A stretch of DNA of 64,000 nt from Apostichopus japonicus. Its lineage: Eukaryota > Echinodermata > Holothuroidea > Aspidochirotida > Stichopodidae. The DNA is taken from positions 11,204,321 to 11,268,320 of the forward strand of contig NC_092578.1 of assembly GCF_037975245.1 (NCBI RefSeq). The letters run 5' to 3'. The notes beneath the pieces are model-generated. The model did not search any database and was not told where the DNA came from. It saw only the letters and a program-made list of their open reading frames with translations. A program made the position numbers and the translations under genes. Positions 54,188-64,000 of this stretch are shown here, piece after piece. The stretch's first letter is position 1. Every line of letters begins with the position of its first letter.

Positions 54188-57100
54188 TACCGATCAATCG
54201 AATGTTCGGTAACTATCTATCGAATGTTCGGTACCGATCAATCGAATATTCGGTACCGATCAATCGAATGTGCGATACCGATCAATCGAATGTGCGGTAC
54301 CGACAAATCGAATATTCGGTACCGATCAATCGAATGTGAGGTACCGATCAATGGAATGTGCGGTACCGATCAATCGAATGTTCGGTACCGATCAATCGAA
54401 TGTTCGGTACCTATCTATCGAATGTGCGTTACCGATCAATCGAATGTTCGGTACCGAACAATCGAATGTGCGATACCGACCAATCGAATTTTCGGTACCG
54501 ATCAATCGAATGTGAGGTATCGATCAATCGAATGTTCGGTACCGATCAATCGAATGTGCGGTACCGATCAATCGAATGTGCGATACCGATAAATCGAATT
54601 TGCGGTACCGACCAATCGAATGTGCGGTACCGATCAATCGAATGTGCGATACCGATCAATCGAATGTTCGGTATCGATCAATCGAATGTGCGATACGTAT
54701 CAATCGAATGTTCGGTATCGATCAATCGAATATGCGATACGTATCAATCGAATGTTCGGTACCGATTAATCGAATGTGGGGTACCGATCAATCGAATGTG
54801 CGGTACCGATCAATCGAATGTATGTTACCGATCAATCGAATGTTCGGTACCGATCAATGGAATGTGCGGTACCGATCAATCGAATGTTCGGTACCGATGA
54901 ATAGAATGTTCGTTACCGATCAATCGAATGTGCGTTACCGATCAATCGTATGTTCGATACCGATCAATCGAATGTTCGGTACCTATCTATCGAATGTTCG
55001 GTACCGATCAATCGAATGTTCGGTACCGATCAATCGAATGTTCGGTACCGAACAATCGAATGTTCGCTACCGATCAATCGAATGTTCGCTACCGATCAAT
55101 CGAATGTGCGTTACCGATCAATGGAATGTGCGGTACCGATCAATCGAATGTTCTTTACCGATCAATCGAATGTTCGTTACCGATCAATCGAATGTTCGTT
55201 ACCGATCAATCGAATGTTCGGTACCGATCAATCGAATGTTCATTACATATATATCGAATGTTCGGTACCGATCAATCGAATATTCGGTACCGATCAATCC
55301 AATGTGCGATACCGATCAATCGAATGTGCGGTACCGACAAATCGAATGTTCGGTACCGATCAATCGAATGTGAGGTACCGATCAATGGAATGTGCGGTAC
55401 CGATCAATCGAATGTGAGGTACCGATCAATCGAATGTTCGGTACCTATCTATCGAATGTGCGGTACCGAACAATCGAATGTGCAATACCGACCAATCGAA
55501 TTTTCGGTACCGATCAATCGAATGTGGGGTACCGATCAATCGAATGTGCGGTACCGATCAATCGAATGTGCGGTACCGATCAATCGAATGTGCGGTACCG
55601 ATCAATCGAATGTGCGTTACCGATCATTCGAATGTTCTATACCGATCAATCGAATGTTCGGTACCGATCAATCGAATGTTCGTTACCGACCAATCGAATG
55701 TGCGGTACCGATCAATCGAATGTGCGGTACCGATCAATCGAATGTGCGTTACCGATCAATCGAATGTGCGGTACCGATCAATCGAATGTGCGGTACCGAT
55801 CAATCGAATGTGCGGTACCGATCAATCGAATGTGCGTTACCGATCAATCGAATGTTCTATACCGATCAATGGAATGTGCGGTACTGATCAATCGAATGTT
55901 CGGTACCGATCAATCGAATGTGAGGTACCGATCAATGGAATGTGCGGTACCGATCAATCGAATGTGAGGTACCGATCAATCGAATGTTCGGTACCGAACA
56001 ATCGAATGTTCGGTGCTGATCAATCCACTGTTCGGTACCGATCAATCGAATGTTCGGTACCGATCAATCGAATGTTCGGTACCGAACAATCGAATGTTCG
56101 GTGCTGATCAATCCACTGTTCGGTACCGATCAATCGAATGTGCAATACCGATCAATCGAATTTTCGGTACCGATCAATCGAATGTTCGGTACCGAACAAT
56201 CGAATGTTCGGTGCTGATCAATCCACTGTTCGGTACCGATCAATCGAATGTTCGGTACCGATCAATCGAATGTTCGGTTCCTATCTATCGAATGTGCGGT
56301 ACCGATCAATCGAATGTGCGGTACCGATCAATCGAATATGCGGTACCGATCAATCGAATGTGTGTTACCGATCGTTCGAATGTTCGGTACCGATTAATCG
56401 AATGTGCGGTACCGATCAATCGAATGTGCGGTACCGATCAATCGAATGTTCGGTACCGAACAATCGAATGTTCGGTGCTGATCAATCCAATGTTCGGTAC
56501 CGATCAATCGAATGTTCGGTACCGATCAATCGAATGTTCGGTACCTATCTATCGAATGTTCGGTACCGATCAATCGAATGTGCGTTACCGATCATTCGAA
56601 TGTTCTATACCGATCAATGGAATGTGCGGTACCGATCAATCGAATGTTCGGTACCGATCAATCGAATGTTCGGTACCGATTAATCGAATGTGCGATACCG
56701 ATCAATCGAATGTACGGTACCGACCAATCGAATGTTCGGTACCTATCAATGGAATGTGCGGTAGCGATCAATCGAATGTTCTTTACCGATCAATCGAATG
56801 TTCGTTACCGATCAATCGAATGGGCGTTACCGATCAATCGAATGTTCGGTACCGATCAATCGAATGTTCGGTACCTATCTATCGAATGTTCGGTACCGAT
56901 CAATCGAATATTCGGTACCGATCAATCGAATGTGCGATACCGATCAATCGAATGTGCGGTACCGACAAATCGAATGTTCGGTACCGATCAATCGAATGTG
57001 AGGTACCGATCAATGGAATGTGCGGTACCGATCAATCGAATGTTCGGTACCGATCAATCGAATGTTCGGTACCTATCTATCGAATGTGCGTTACCGATCA

Positions 57101-57424
57101 ATCGAATGTTCGGTACCGAACAATCGAATGTGCGATACCGACCAATCGAATTTTCGGTACCGATCAATCGAATGTGAGGTATCGATCAATCGAATGTTCG
57201 GTACCGATCAATCGAATGTGCGGTACCGATCAATCGAATGTGCGATACCGATAAATCGAATTTGCGGTACCGACCAATCGAATGTGCGGTACCGATCAAT
57301 CGAATGTGCGATACCGATCAATCGAATGTTCGGTATCGATCAATCGAATGTGCGATACGTATCAATCGAATGTTCGGTATCGATCAATCGAATATGCGAT
57401 ACGTATCAATCGAATGTTCGGTAC
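53509..57424. repeat. Domain C 2,662-bp (121-monomer) repeat, one and a half copies
   Basis: About 53,540-54,762 matches about 56,202-57,424 at an offset of exactly 121 monomers. Shared markers are GATCGTTCG (53,708 and 56,370), GGGCGTTACC (about 54,159 and 56,821), a GATAAATCG plus GAATTTGCGG pair (about 54,590 and 57,252) and two TACGTATCAATCG units (about 54,695/54,739 and 57,357/57,401). The intervening 54.8-56.2 kb holds GTATGTTACC, TTCATTACATATATATCG near 55,240 and a B-like stretch with CAATACC and GTGGGGTACC units. Confidence 0.82.
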
Positions 57425-59051
57425 CGATCAATAGAATGTTCGTTACCGATCAATCGAATGTGCGTTACCGATCAATCGTATGTTCGATACCGATCAATCG
57501 AATGTTCGGTACCTATCTATCGAATGTTCGGTACCGATCAATCGAATGTTCGGTACCGATCAATCGAATGTTCGGTACCGAACAATCGAATGTTCGCTAC
57601 CGATCAATCGAATGTTCGCTACCGATCAATCGAATGTGCGTTACCGATCAATGGAATGTGCGGTACCGATCAATCGAATGTTCTTTACCGATCAATCCAA
57701 TGTTCGTTACCGATCAATCGAATGTTCGTTACCGATCAATCGAATGTTCGGTACCGATCAATCGAATGTTCATTACATATCTATCGAATGTTCGGTACCG
57801 ATCAATCGAATATTCGGTACCGATCAATCCAATGTGCGATACCGATCAATCGAATGTGCGGTACCGACAAATCGAATGTTCGGTACCGATCAATCGAATG
57901 TGAGGTACCGATCAATGGAATGTGCGGTACCGATCAATCGAATGTGAGGTACCGATCAATCGAATGTTCGGTACCTATCTATCGAACGGCGGTACCGAAC
58001 AATCGAATGTGCAATACCGACCAATCGAATTTTCGGTACCGATCAATCGAATGTGGGGTACCGATCAATCGAATGTGCGATACCGATCAATCGAATTTGC
58101 GGTACCGACCAATCGAATGTGCGGTACCGATCAATCGAATGTGCGATACCGATCAATGGAATGTTCGCTATCGATCAATCGAATGTGCGGTACCGATCAA
58201 TCGAATGTTCGGTACCGAACAATCGAATGTTCGGTGCTGATCAATCCAATGTTCGGTACCGATTAATCGAATGTTCGGTACCGATCAATCGAATGTTCGG
58301 TTCCTATCTATCGAATGTGCGGTACCGATCAATCGAATGTGCGGTACCGATCAATCGAATATGCGGTACCGATCAATCGAATGTGTGTTACCGATCGTTC
58401 GAATGTTCGGTACCGATTAATCGAATGTGCGGTACCGATCAATCGAATGTGCGGTACCGATCAATCGAATGTTCGGTACCGAACAATCGAATGTTCGGTG
58501 CTGATCAATCCAATGTTCGGTACCGATCAATCGAATGTTCGGTACCGATCAATCGAATGTTCGGTACCTATCTATCGAATGTTCGGTACCGATCAATCGA
58601 ATGTGCGATACCGAACATTCGAATGTTCGGTGCCGATCAATCCAATGTTCGGTACCGATCAATCGAATGTTCGGTACCTATCTATCGAATGTGCGGTACC
58701 GACCAATCGAATGTGCGGTACCGATCAATCGAATGTGCGATACCGATAAATCGAATTTGCGGTACCGACCAATCGAATGTGCGGTACCGATCAATCGAAT
58801 GTGCGATACCGATCAATCGAATGTTCGGTATCGATCAATCGAATGTGCGATACGTATCAATCGAATGTTCGGTATCGATCAATCGAATATGCGATACGTA
58901 TCAATCGAATGTTCGGTACCGATTAATCGAATGTGGGGTACCGATCAATCGAATGTGCGGTACCGATCAATCGAATGTATGTTACCGATCAATCGAATGT
59001 TCGGTACCGATCAATGGAATGTGCGGTACCGATCAATCGAATGTTCGGTAG
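57425..59051. repeat. Domain C 1,627-bp (74-monomer) repeat, copy 1
   Basis: The order repeats from 59,052 at 1,627 bp, and at 1,628 bp downstream of the 21-bp unit at about 57,985 that only this copy carries. Markers include CAATCGTATG (about 57,476 and 59,103), TTCATTACATATC (about 57,770 and 59,397) and GATCGTTCG (58,393 and 60,021). About 58,740-59,050 instead resembles 54,580-54,890. Confidence 0.84.
57981..57990. repeat. 21-bp monomer type iii (CGAACGGCGG)
   Basis: A single T is missing from a CGAACGTGCGG unit after CTATCTATCG. Only one copy was seen. The matching position in the next 74-monomer copy is a full-length CGAATGTGCGG unit at about 59,612, so the loss came after, or outside, that duplication. 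Confidence 0.85.
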
Positions 59052-60340
59052 CGATCAATAGAATGTTCGTTACCGATCAATCGAATGTGCGTTACCGATC
59101 AATCGTATGTTCGATACCGATCAATCGAATGTTCGGTACCTATCTATCGAATGTTCGGTACCGATCAATCGAATGTTCGGTACCGATCAATCGAATGTTC
59201 GCTACCGAACAATCGAATGTTCGCTACCGATCAATCGAATGTTCGCTACCGATCAATCGAATGTGCGTTACCGATCAATGGAATGTGCGGTACCGATCAA
59301 TCGAATGTTCTTTACCGATCAATCGAATGTTCGTTACCGATCAATCGAATGTTCGTTACCGATCAATCGAATGTTCGGTACCGATCAATCGAATGTTCAT
59401 TACATATCTATCGAATGTTCGGTACCGATCAATCGAATATTCGGTACCGATCAATCCAATGTGCGATACCGATCAATCGAATGTGCGGTACCGACAAATC
59501 GAATGTTCGGTACCGATCAATCGAATGTGAGGTACCGATCAATGGAATGTGCGGTACCGATCAATCGAATGTGAGGTACCGATCAATCGAATGTTCGGTA
59601 CCTATCTATCGAATGTGCGGTACCGAACAATCGTATGTGCAATACCGACCAATCGAATTTTCGGTACCGATCAATCGAATGTGGGGTACCGATCAATCGA
59701 ATGTGCGATACCGATCAATCGAATTTGCGGTACCGACCAATCGAATGTGCGGTACCGATCAATCGAATGTGCGATACCGATCAATCGAATGTTCGCTATC
59801 GATCAATCGAATGTGCGGTACCGATCAATCGAATGTTCGGTACCGAACAATCGAATGTTCGGTGCTGATCAATCCAATGTTCGGTACCGATTAATCGAAT
59901 GTTCGGTACCGATCAATCGAATGTTCGGTTCCTATCTATCGAATGTGCGGTACCGATCAATCGAATGTGCGGTACCGATCAATCGAATATGCGGTACCGA
60001 TCAATCGAATGTGTGTTACCGATCGTTCGAATGTTCGGTACCGATTAATCGAATGTGCGGTACCGATCAATCGAATGTGCGGTACCGATCAATCGAATGT
60101 TCGGTACCGAACAATCGAATGTTCGGTGCTGATCAATCGAATGTTCGGTACCGATCAATCGAATGTTCGGTACCGATCAATCGAATGTTCGGTACCTATC
60201 TATCGAATGTTCGGTACCTATCAATCGAATGTGCGATACCGAACATTCGAATGTTCGGTGCCGATCAATCCAATGTTCGGTACCGATCAATCGAATGTTC
60301 GGTACCTATCTATCGAATGTGCGGTACCGACCAATCGAAT
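59052..60340. repeat. Domain C 1,627-bp repeat, copy 2
   Basis: This follows copy 1 through a palindrome at 60,238 (58,610 in copy 1). Private variants are TTCGCTACCGAAC near 59,209, CAATCGTATG near 59,632 and GTACCTATCAATCG near 60,216. Unlike copy 1 it has the full 22-bp unit at about 59,612. Confidence 0.83.
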
Positions 60341-60810
60341 GTGCGGTACCGATCAATCGAATGTGCGGTACCGATCAATCGAATGTAGGGTATCGATGTA
60401 TCGAATGTGCGATACCGATCAATCGAATGTGCGGTACTGATCAATCAAATGTTCGGAACCGATCAATCGAATGTTCGTTACCGATCAATCGAATGTTCGG
60501 TACCGATCAATCGAATATTCGGTACCGATCAATCGAATGTTCGGTACCTATCTATCGAATGTTCGGTACCGATCAATCGAATGTGGGGTACCGATCAATC
60601 GAATGTGCGATACCGATCAATCGAATTTGCGGTACCGACCAATCGAATGTGCGATACCGATCAATCGAATGTTCGGTATCGATCAATCGAATGTGCGGTA
60701 CCGATCAATCGAATGTGCGGTACCGATCAATCGAATTTTCGGTACCGAACAATCGAATGTTCGGTGCTGATCAATCCAATGTTCGGTACCGATCAATCGA
60801 ATGTTCGGTA

Positions 60811-60820
60811 CCGATCATCG
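60811..60820. repeat. 21-bp monomer type iv (GATCATCG before GAATATTCGG)
   Basis: The deletion is the same as in type i, but in different flanks: a preceding TTCGGTACC and a following AATATTCGGTTCC. It is probably an independent loss of the same A in the AA pair. Only one copy was seen. Confidence 0.82.
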
Positions 60821-61544
60821 AATATTCGGTTCCTATCTATCGAATGTGCGGTACCGATCAATCGAATGTGCGGTACCGATCAATCGAATATGCGGTACCG
60901 ATCAATCGAATGTGTGTTACCGATCGTTCGAATGTTCGGTACCGATTAATCGAATGTGCGGTACCGATCAATCGAATGTGCGGTACCGATCAATCGAATG
61001 TTCGTTACCGAACAATCGAATGTTCGGTGATGATCAATCCAATGTTCGGTACCTATCTATCGAATGTTCGGTACCGATCAATCGAATGTGCGATACCGAA
61101 CATTCGAATGTTCGGTGCCGATCAATCCAATGTTCGGTACCGATCAATCGAATGTTCGGTACCTATCTATCGAATGTGCGGTACCGACCAATCGAATGTG
61201 CGGTACCGATCAATCGAATGTGCGGTACCGATCAATCGAATGTACCGTATCGATGTATCGAATGTGCGATACCGATCAATCGAATGTGCGGTCCTGAGCA
61301 ATCAAATGTTCGGTACCGATCAATCGAATGTTCGTTACCGATCAATCGAATGTTCGGTACCGATCAATCGAATATTCGGTACCGATCAATCGAATGTTCG
61401 GTACCTATCTATCGAATGTTCGGTACCGATCAATCGAATGTTCGGTACCGATCAATCGAATGTTCGGTACCGATCAATCGAATGTGAGGTACCGATCAAT
61501 GGAATGTGCGGTACCGATCAATCGAATGTTCGGTACCGATCAAT

Positions 61545-61850
61545 CGAATGTTCGGTACCTATCTATCGAATGTGCGGTACCGAACAATCGAATGTGCGAT
61601 ACCGACCAATCGAATTTTCGGTACCGATCAATCGGATGTGAGGTATCGATCAATCGAATATTCGGTACCGATCAATCGAATGTTCGGTACCTATCTATCG
61701 AATGTTCGGTACCGATCAATCGAATGTTCGGTACCGATCAATCGAATGTTCGGTACCTATCTATCGAATGTGCGGTACCGAACAATCGAATGTGCGATAC
61801 CGACCAATCGAATTTTCGGTACCGATCAATCGGATGTGAGGTATCGATCA
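61545..61850. repeat. Nested 198-bp (9-monomer) duplication
   Basis: The order CTATCTATCG, GAACAATCG, GTGCGATACC, GAATTTTCGG, CAATCGGATG, GTGAGGTATCG occurs at about 61,560-61,645 and again about 198 bp later. This is the shortest clear duplication I could read. Smaller ones would be hard to tell from recurrent substitution. Confidence 0.72.
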
Positions 61851-63250
61851 ATGGAATGTTCGGTACCGATCAATCGAATGTGGGGTACCGATCAATCGAA
61901 TGTGCGATACCGATCAATCGAATTTGCGGTACCGACCAATCGAATGTGCGGTACCGATCAATCGAATGTTCGGTACCGAACAATCCAATGTTCGGTGCTG
62001 ATCAATCCAATGTTAGGTACCGATCAATCGAATGTTCGGTACCGATCAATCGAATGTTCGGTACCTATCTATCGAATGTTCGGTACCGATCAATCGAATG
62101 TGCGGTACCGATCAATCGAATATGCGGTACCGATCAATCGAATGTGCGTTACCGATCGTTCGAATGTTCGGTACCGATTAATCGAATGTGCGGTACCGAT
62201 CAATCGAATGTGCGGTACCGATCAATCGAATGTTCGGTACCGAACAATCGAATGTTCGGTGCCGATCAATCCAATGTTCGGTACCGATCAATCGAATGTT
62301 CGGTACCGATCAATCGAATGTTCGGTACCGATCTATCGAATGTTCGGTACCGATCAATCGAATGTGCGATACCGAACATTCGAATGTTCGGTGCCGATCA
62401 ATCGAATGTTCGGTACCGATCAATCGAATGTGCGGTACCGATCAATCGAATGTGCGGTACCGATCAATCGAATGTTCTTTACCGATCAATCGAATGTGCG
62501 GTACCGATCAATCGAATGTTCTGTACCGATCAATCGAATGTTCGGTACCTATCTATCGAATGTTCGGTACCAATCAATCGAATATTCGGTACCGATCAAT
62601 CGAATGTGCGATGCCAATCAATCGAATGTGCGGTACCGACAAATCGAATGTTCGGTACCGATCAATGGAATGTGCGGTACCTCTCTATCGAATGTGCGGT
62701 ACCGAACAATCGAATGTGCAATACCGACCAATCGAATTTTCGGTACCGATCAATCGGATGTGAGGTACCGATCAATCGAATGTGCGGTACCGATCAATCG
62801 AATGTTCGGTACCGAACAATCGAATGTTCGGTGCCGATCAATCCAATGTTCGGTACCGATCAATCGAATGTTCGGTACCGATCAATCCAAAGTTCGGTAC
62901 CGATCAATCGAATGTTCGGTACCTATCTATCGAATGTGCGGTACCGATCAATCGAAAGTGCGGTACCGATCAATCGAATGTGCGGTACCGATCAATCGAA
63001 TGTACCGTATCGATGTATCGAATGTGCGATACCGATCAATCGAATGTGCGGTACTGATCAATCAAATGTTCGGTACCGATCAATCGAATGTTCGTTACCG
63101 ATCAATCGAATGTTCGGTACCGATCAATCGAATATTCGGTACCGATCAATCGAATGTTCGGTACCTATCAATCGAATGTTCGGTACCGATCAATCGAATG
63201 TTCGGTACCGATCAATCGAATGTTCGGTACCGAACAATCGAATGTTCGCT

Positions 63251-64000
63251 ACCGATCGTTCGAATGTTCGGTACCGATTAATCGAATGTGCGGTACCGAT
63301 CAATCGAATGTGCGGTACCGATCAATCGAATGTTCGGTACCGAACAATCGAATGTTCGGTGCTGATCAATCCAATGTTCGGTACCGATCAATCGAATGTT
63401 CGGTACCGATCAATCGAATGTTCGGTACCTATCTATCGAATGTTCGGTACCGACCAATCGAATGTGCGATACCGAACATTCGAATGTTCGGTGCCGATCA
63501 ATCCAATGTTCGGCACCGATCAATCGAATGTTCGGTACCTATCTATCGAATGTGCGGTACCGACCAATCGAATGTGCGGTACCGATCAATCGAATGTGCG
63601 GTACCGATCAATCGAATGTAGGGTATCGATGTATCGAATGTGCGATACCGATCAATCGAATGTGCGGTACTGATCAATCAAATGTTCGGTACCGATCAAT
63701 CGAATGTTCGTTACCGATCAATCGAATGTTCGGTACCGATCAATCGAATATTCGGTACCGATCAATCGAATGTTCGGTACCTATCTATCGAATGTTCGGT
63801 ACCGATCAATCGAATGTGGGGTACCGATCAATCGAATGTGCGATACCGATCAATCGAATTTGCGGTACCGACCAATCGAATGTGCGATACCGATCAATCG
63901 AATGTTCGGTATCGATTAATCGAATGTGCGGTACCGATCAATCGAATGTGCGGTACCGATCAATCGAATTTTCGGTACCGAACAATCGAATGTTCGGTGC
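63251..64000. repeat. 3,233-bp repeat, start of second copy, running off the window
   Basis: From the GATCGTTCG marker at 63,254 to the last base, the order matches about 60,020-60,767 at an offset of 3,233 bp. That is 147 monomers minus the 21-bp unit at 60,813. The shared GTAGGGTATC cassette (60,385 and 63,618) is diagnostic. A private GGCACCG lies near 63,513. The array clearly continues past the window. Confidence 0.84.

Larger units (their letters stand above)
60341..63250. repeat. Domain C mosaic block
   Basis: This is satellite with GATCGTTCG markers at 60,922 and 62,154, palindromes at 61,095 and 62,371 and a 21-bp unit at about 60,813. The cassette has two forms, GTAGGGTATC near 60,385 and GTACCGTATC near 61,242 and 63,003. 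A 198-bp (9-monomer) duplication is marked by CAATCGGATG at about 61,629 and 61,827. Rare singletons include TCCTGAGCAATC near 61,293, GATGCCAATC near 62,611 and CCTCTCTATCG near 62,680. No gene is present. Confidence 0.8.
1..64000. repeat. 22-bp tandem satellite array filling the window
   Basis: Every stretch examined is a head-to-tail run of a 22-bp unit, CGGTACCGATC then AATCGAATGTT, or the same with a final GTG. Orientation never flips. Common variants change CGGTACC to CGTTACC, CGATACC, CTTTACC or CTATACC, and change GATCAATCG to GACCAATCG, GATTAATCG, GATCATTCG, GATCAATGG, GAACAATCG, CTATCTATCG or GATCAATCC. The consensus is about 45 percent GC with three CpGs per unit and carries GGTACC, GATC and TCGA sites. 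Unit phase is continuous from end to end apart from sixteen 21-bp units and one 17-bp unit, so no unrelated element is embedded. The array runs off both ends. Satellite identity is directly visible. A nuclear eukaryotic, heterochromatic location is inferred from the size and the higher-order organisation. A plasmid iteron cluster or CRISPR array is excluded by the scale and by the lack of spacers. Confidence 0.98.

Noticed and set aside
57981-57990. Sequencing error as the origin of the 21-bp units
   Set aside because: Possible for the two singletons (57,985 and 60,813), but types i and ii recur nine and five times in fixed flanks, at offsets matching the higher-order repeats, so they are real inherited variants.
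1-64000. CRISPR array
   Set aside because: The repeats are directly abutting with no spacers, unit length is 22 bp, and variation is spread over the whole unit. No cas genes are present.
1-64000. Plasmid or phage replication iterons, which are often about 22 bp
   Set aside because: Iteron clusters hold a handful of copies beside a replication gene. Nearly three thousand copies with kilobase-scale higher-order structure do not fit.
1-64000. CENP-B box. The reverse strand of each consensus unit contains TTCGATTGATCGGT, resembling the box core TTCG-4N-A-2N-CGGG
   Set aside because: The spacing between the A and CGG is one base too short and the last G is T, so it does not meet the known core. 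It could be a coincidental or divergent resemblance; binding data would be needed before claiming it.
1-64000. A repeat-protein gene (for example antifreeze, silk or surface repeat type) with 22-residue repeats
   Set aside because: A real repeat protein would normally keep a unit length divisible by three and one favoured frame. Here 22 bp is not divisible by three, deletions are single bases, and stops occur in every frame.

Overview
The whole window is one uninterrupted satellite DNA array. It is built from a 22-bp monomer (CGGTACCGATC followed by AATCGAATGTT, with GTG replacing the final GTT in many units) repeated head to tail about 2,910 times, always in the same orientation. I see no gene, RNA gene, transposon or unique sequence, and neither array edge is present. 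Long tandem satellites with kilobase-scale higher-order repeats (HORs) point to a eukaryotic nuclear chromosome, in a centromeric, pericentromeric, subtelomeric or other heterochromatic block. The sequence does not identify the species or the locus.

The length discipline is extreme. Following the unit phase by hand from base 30 to the last kilobase gives a net loss of exactly 16 bases, and I can point to 16 units of 21 bp. One further unit at the left edge is 17 bp. No phase-changing insertion remains to be explained, so there is no room for any inserted element except whole multiples of 22 bp.

Point-variant monomers act as an alphabet that shows the higher-order structure. Domain A (about 1-18,050) and A' (about 33,340-43,800) carry a GATTAGTCG marker and share several HORs (3,826, 2,552 and 3,739 bp). 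Domain B (about 18,250-33,340) and B' (about 44,200-50,950) carry a CGAACGTG marker and HORs of 1,562, 1,012, 4,091 and about 4,070 bp. Domain C (about 50,950 to the end) carries GATCGTTCG and HORs of 1,276, 2,662, 1,628 and 3,233 bp. Inside these are nested local duplications of 198, 418, 440, 726, 748, 968, 990 and 1,144 bp. All of these are multiples of 22 bp once the 21-bp units are allowed for. The A/B junction itself is duplicated (about 17,850-18,250 and 43,800-44,200), so the order A-B-A'-B'-C reflects a still larger duplication.

The many long open frames, up to 1,379 codons, are not genes. The consensus has no plus-strand stop in any frame, and because 22 is not a multiple of 3 all three frames spell the same 22-residue peptide repeat. 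The points most worth following up are the nested HOR hierarchy, the strict 22-bp length, the CpG-punctuated near-palindromic monomer, and a recurring 22-bp perfect palindrome (at least 26 copies). Block boundaries were read by eye and are good to roughly one or two monomers.
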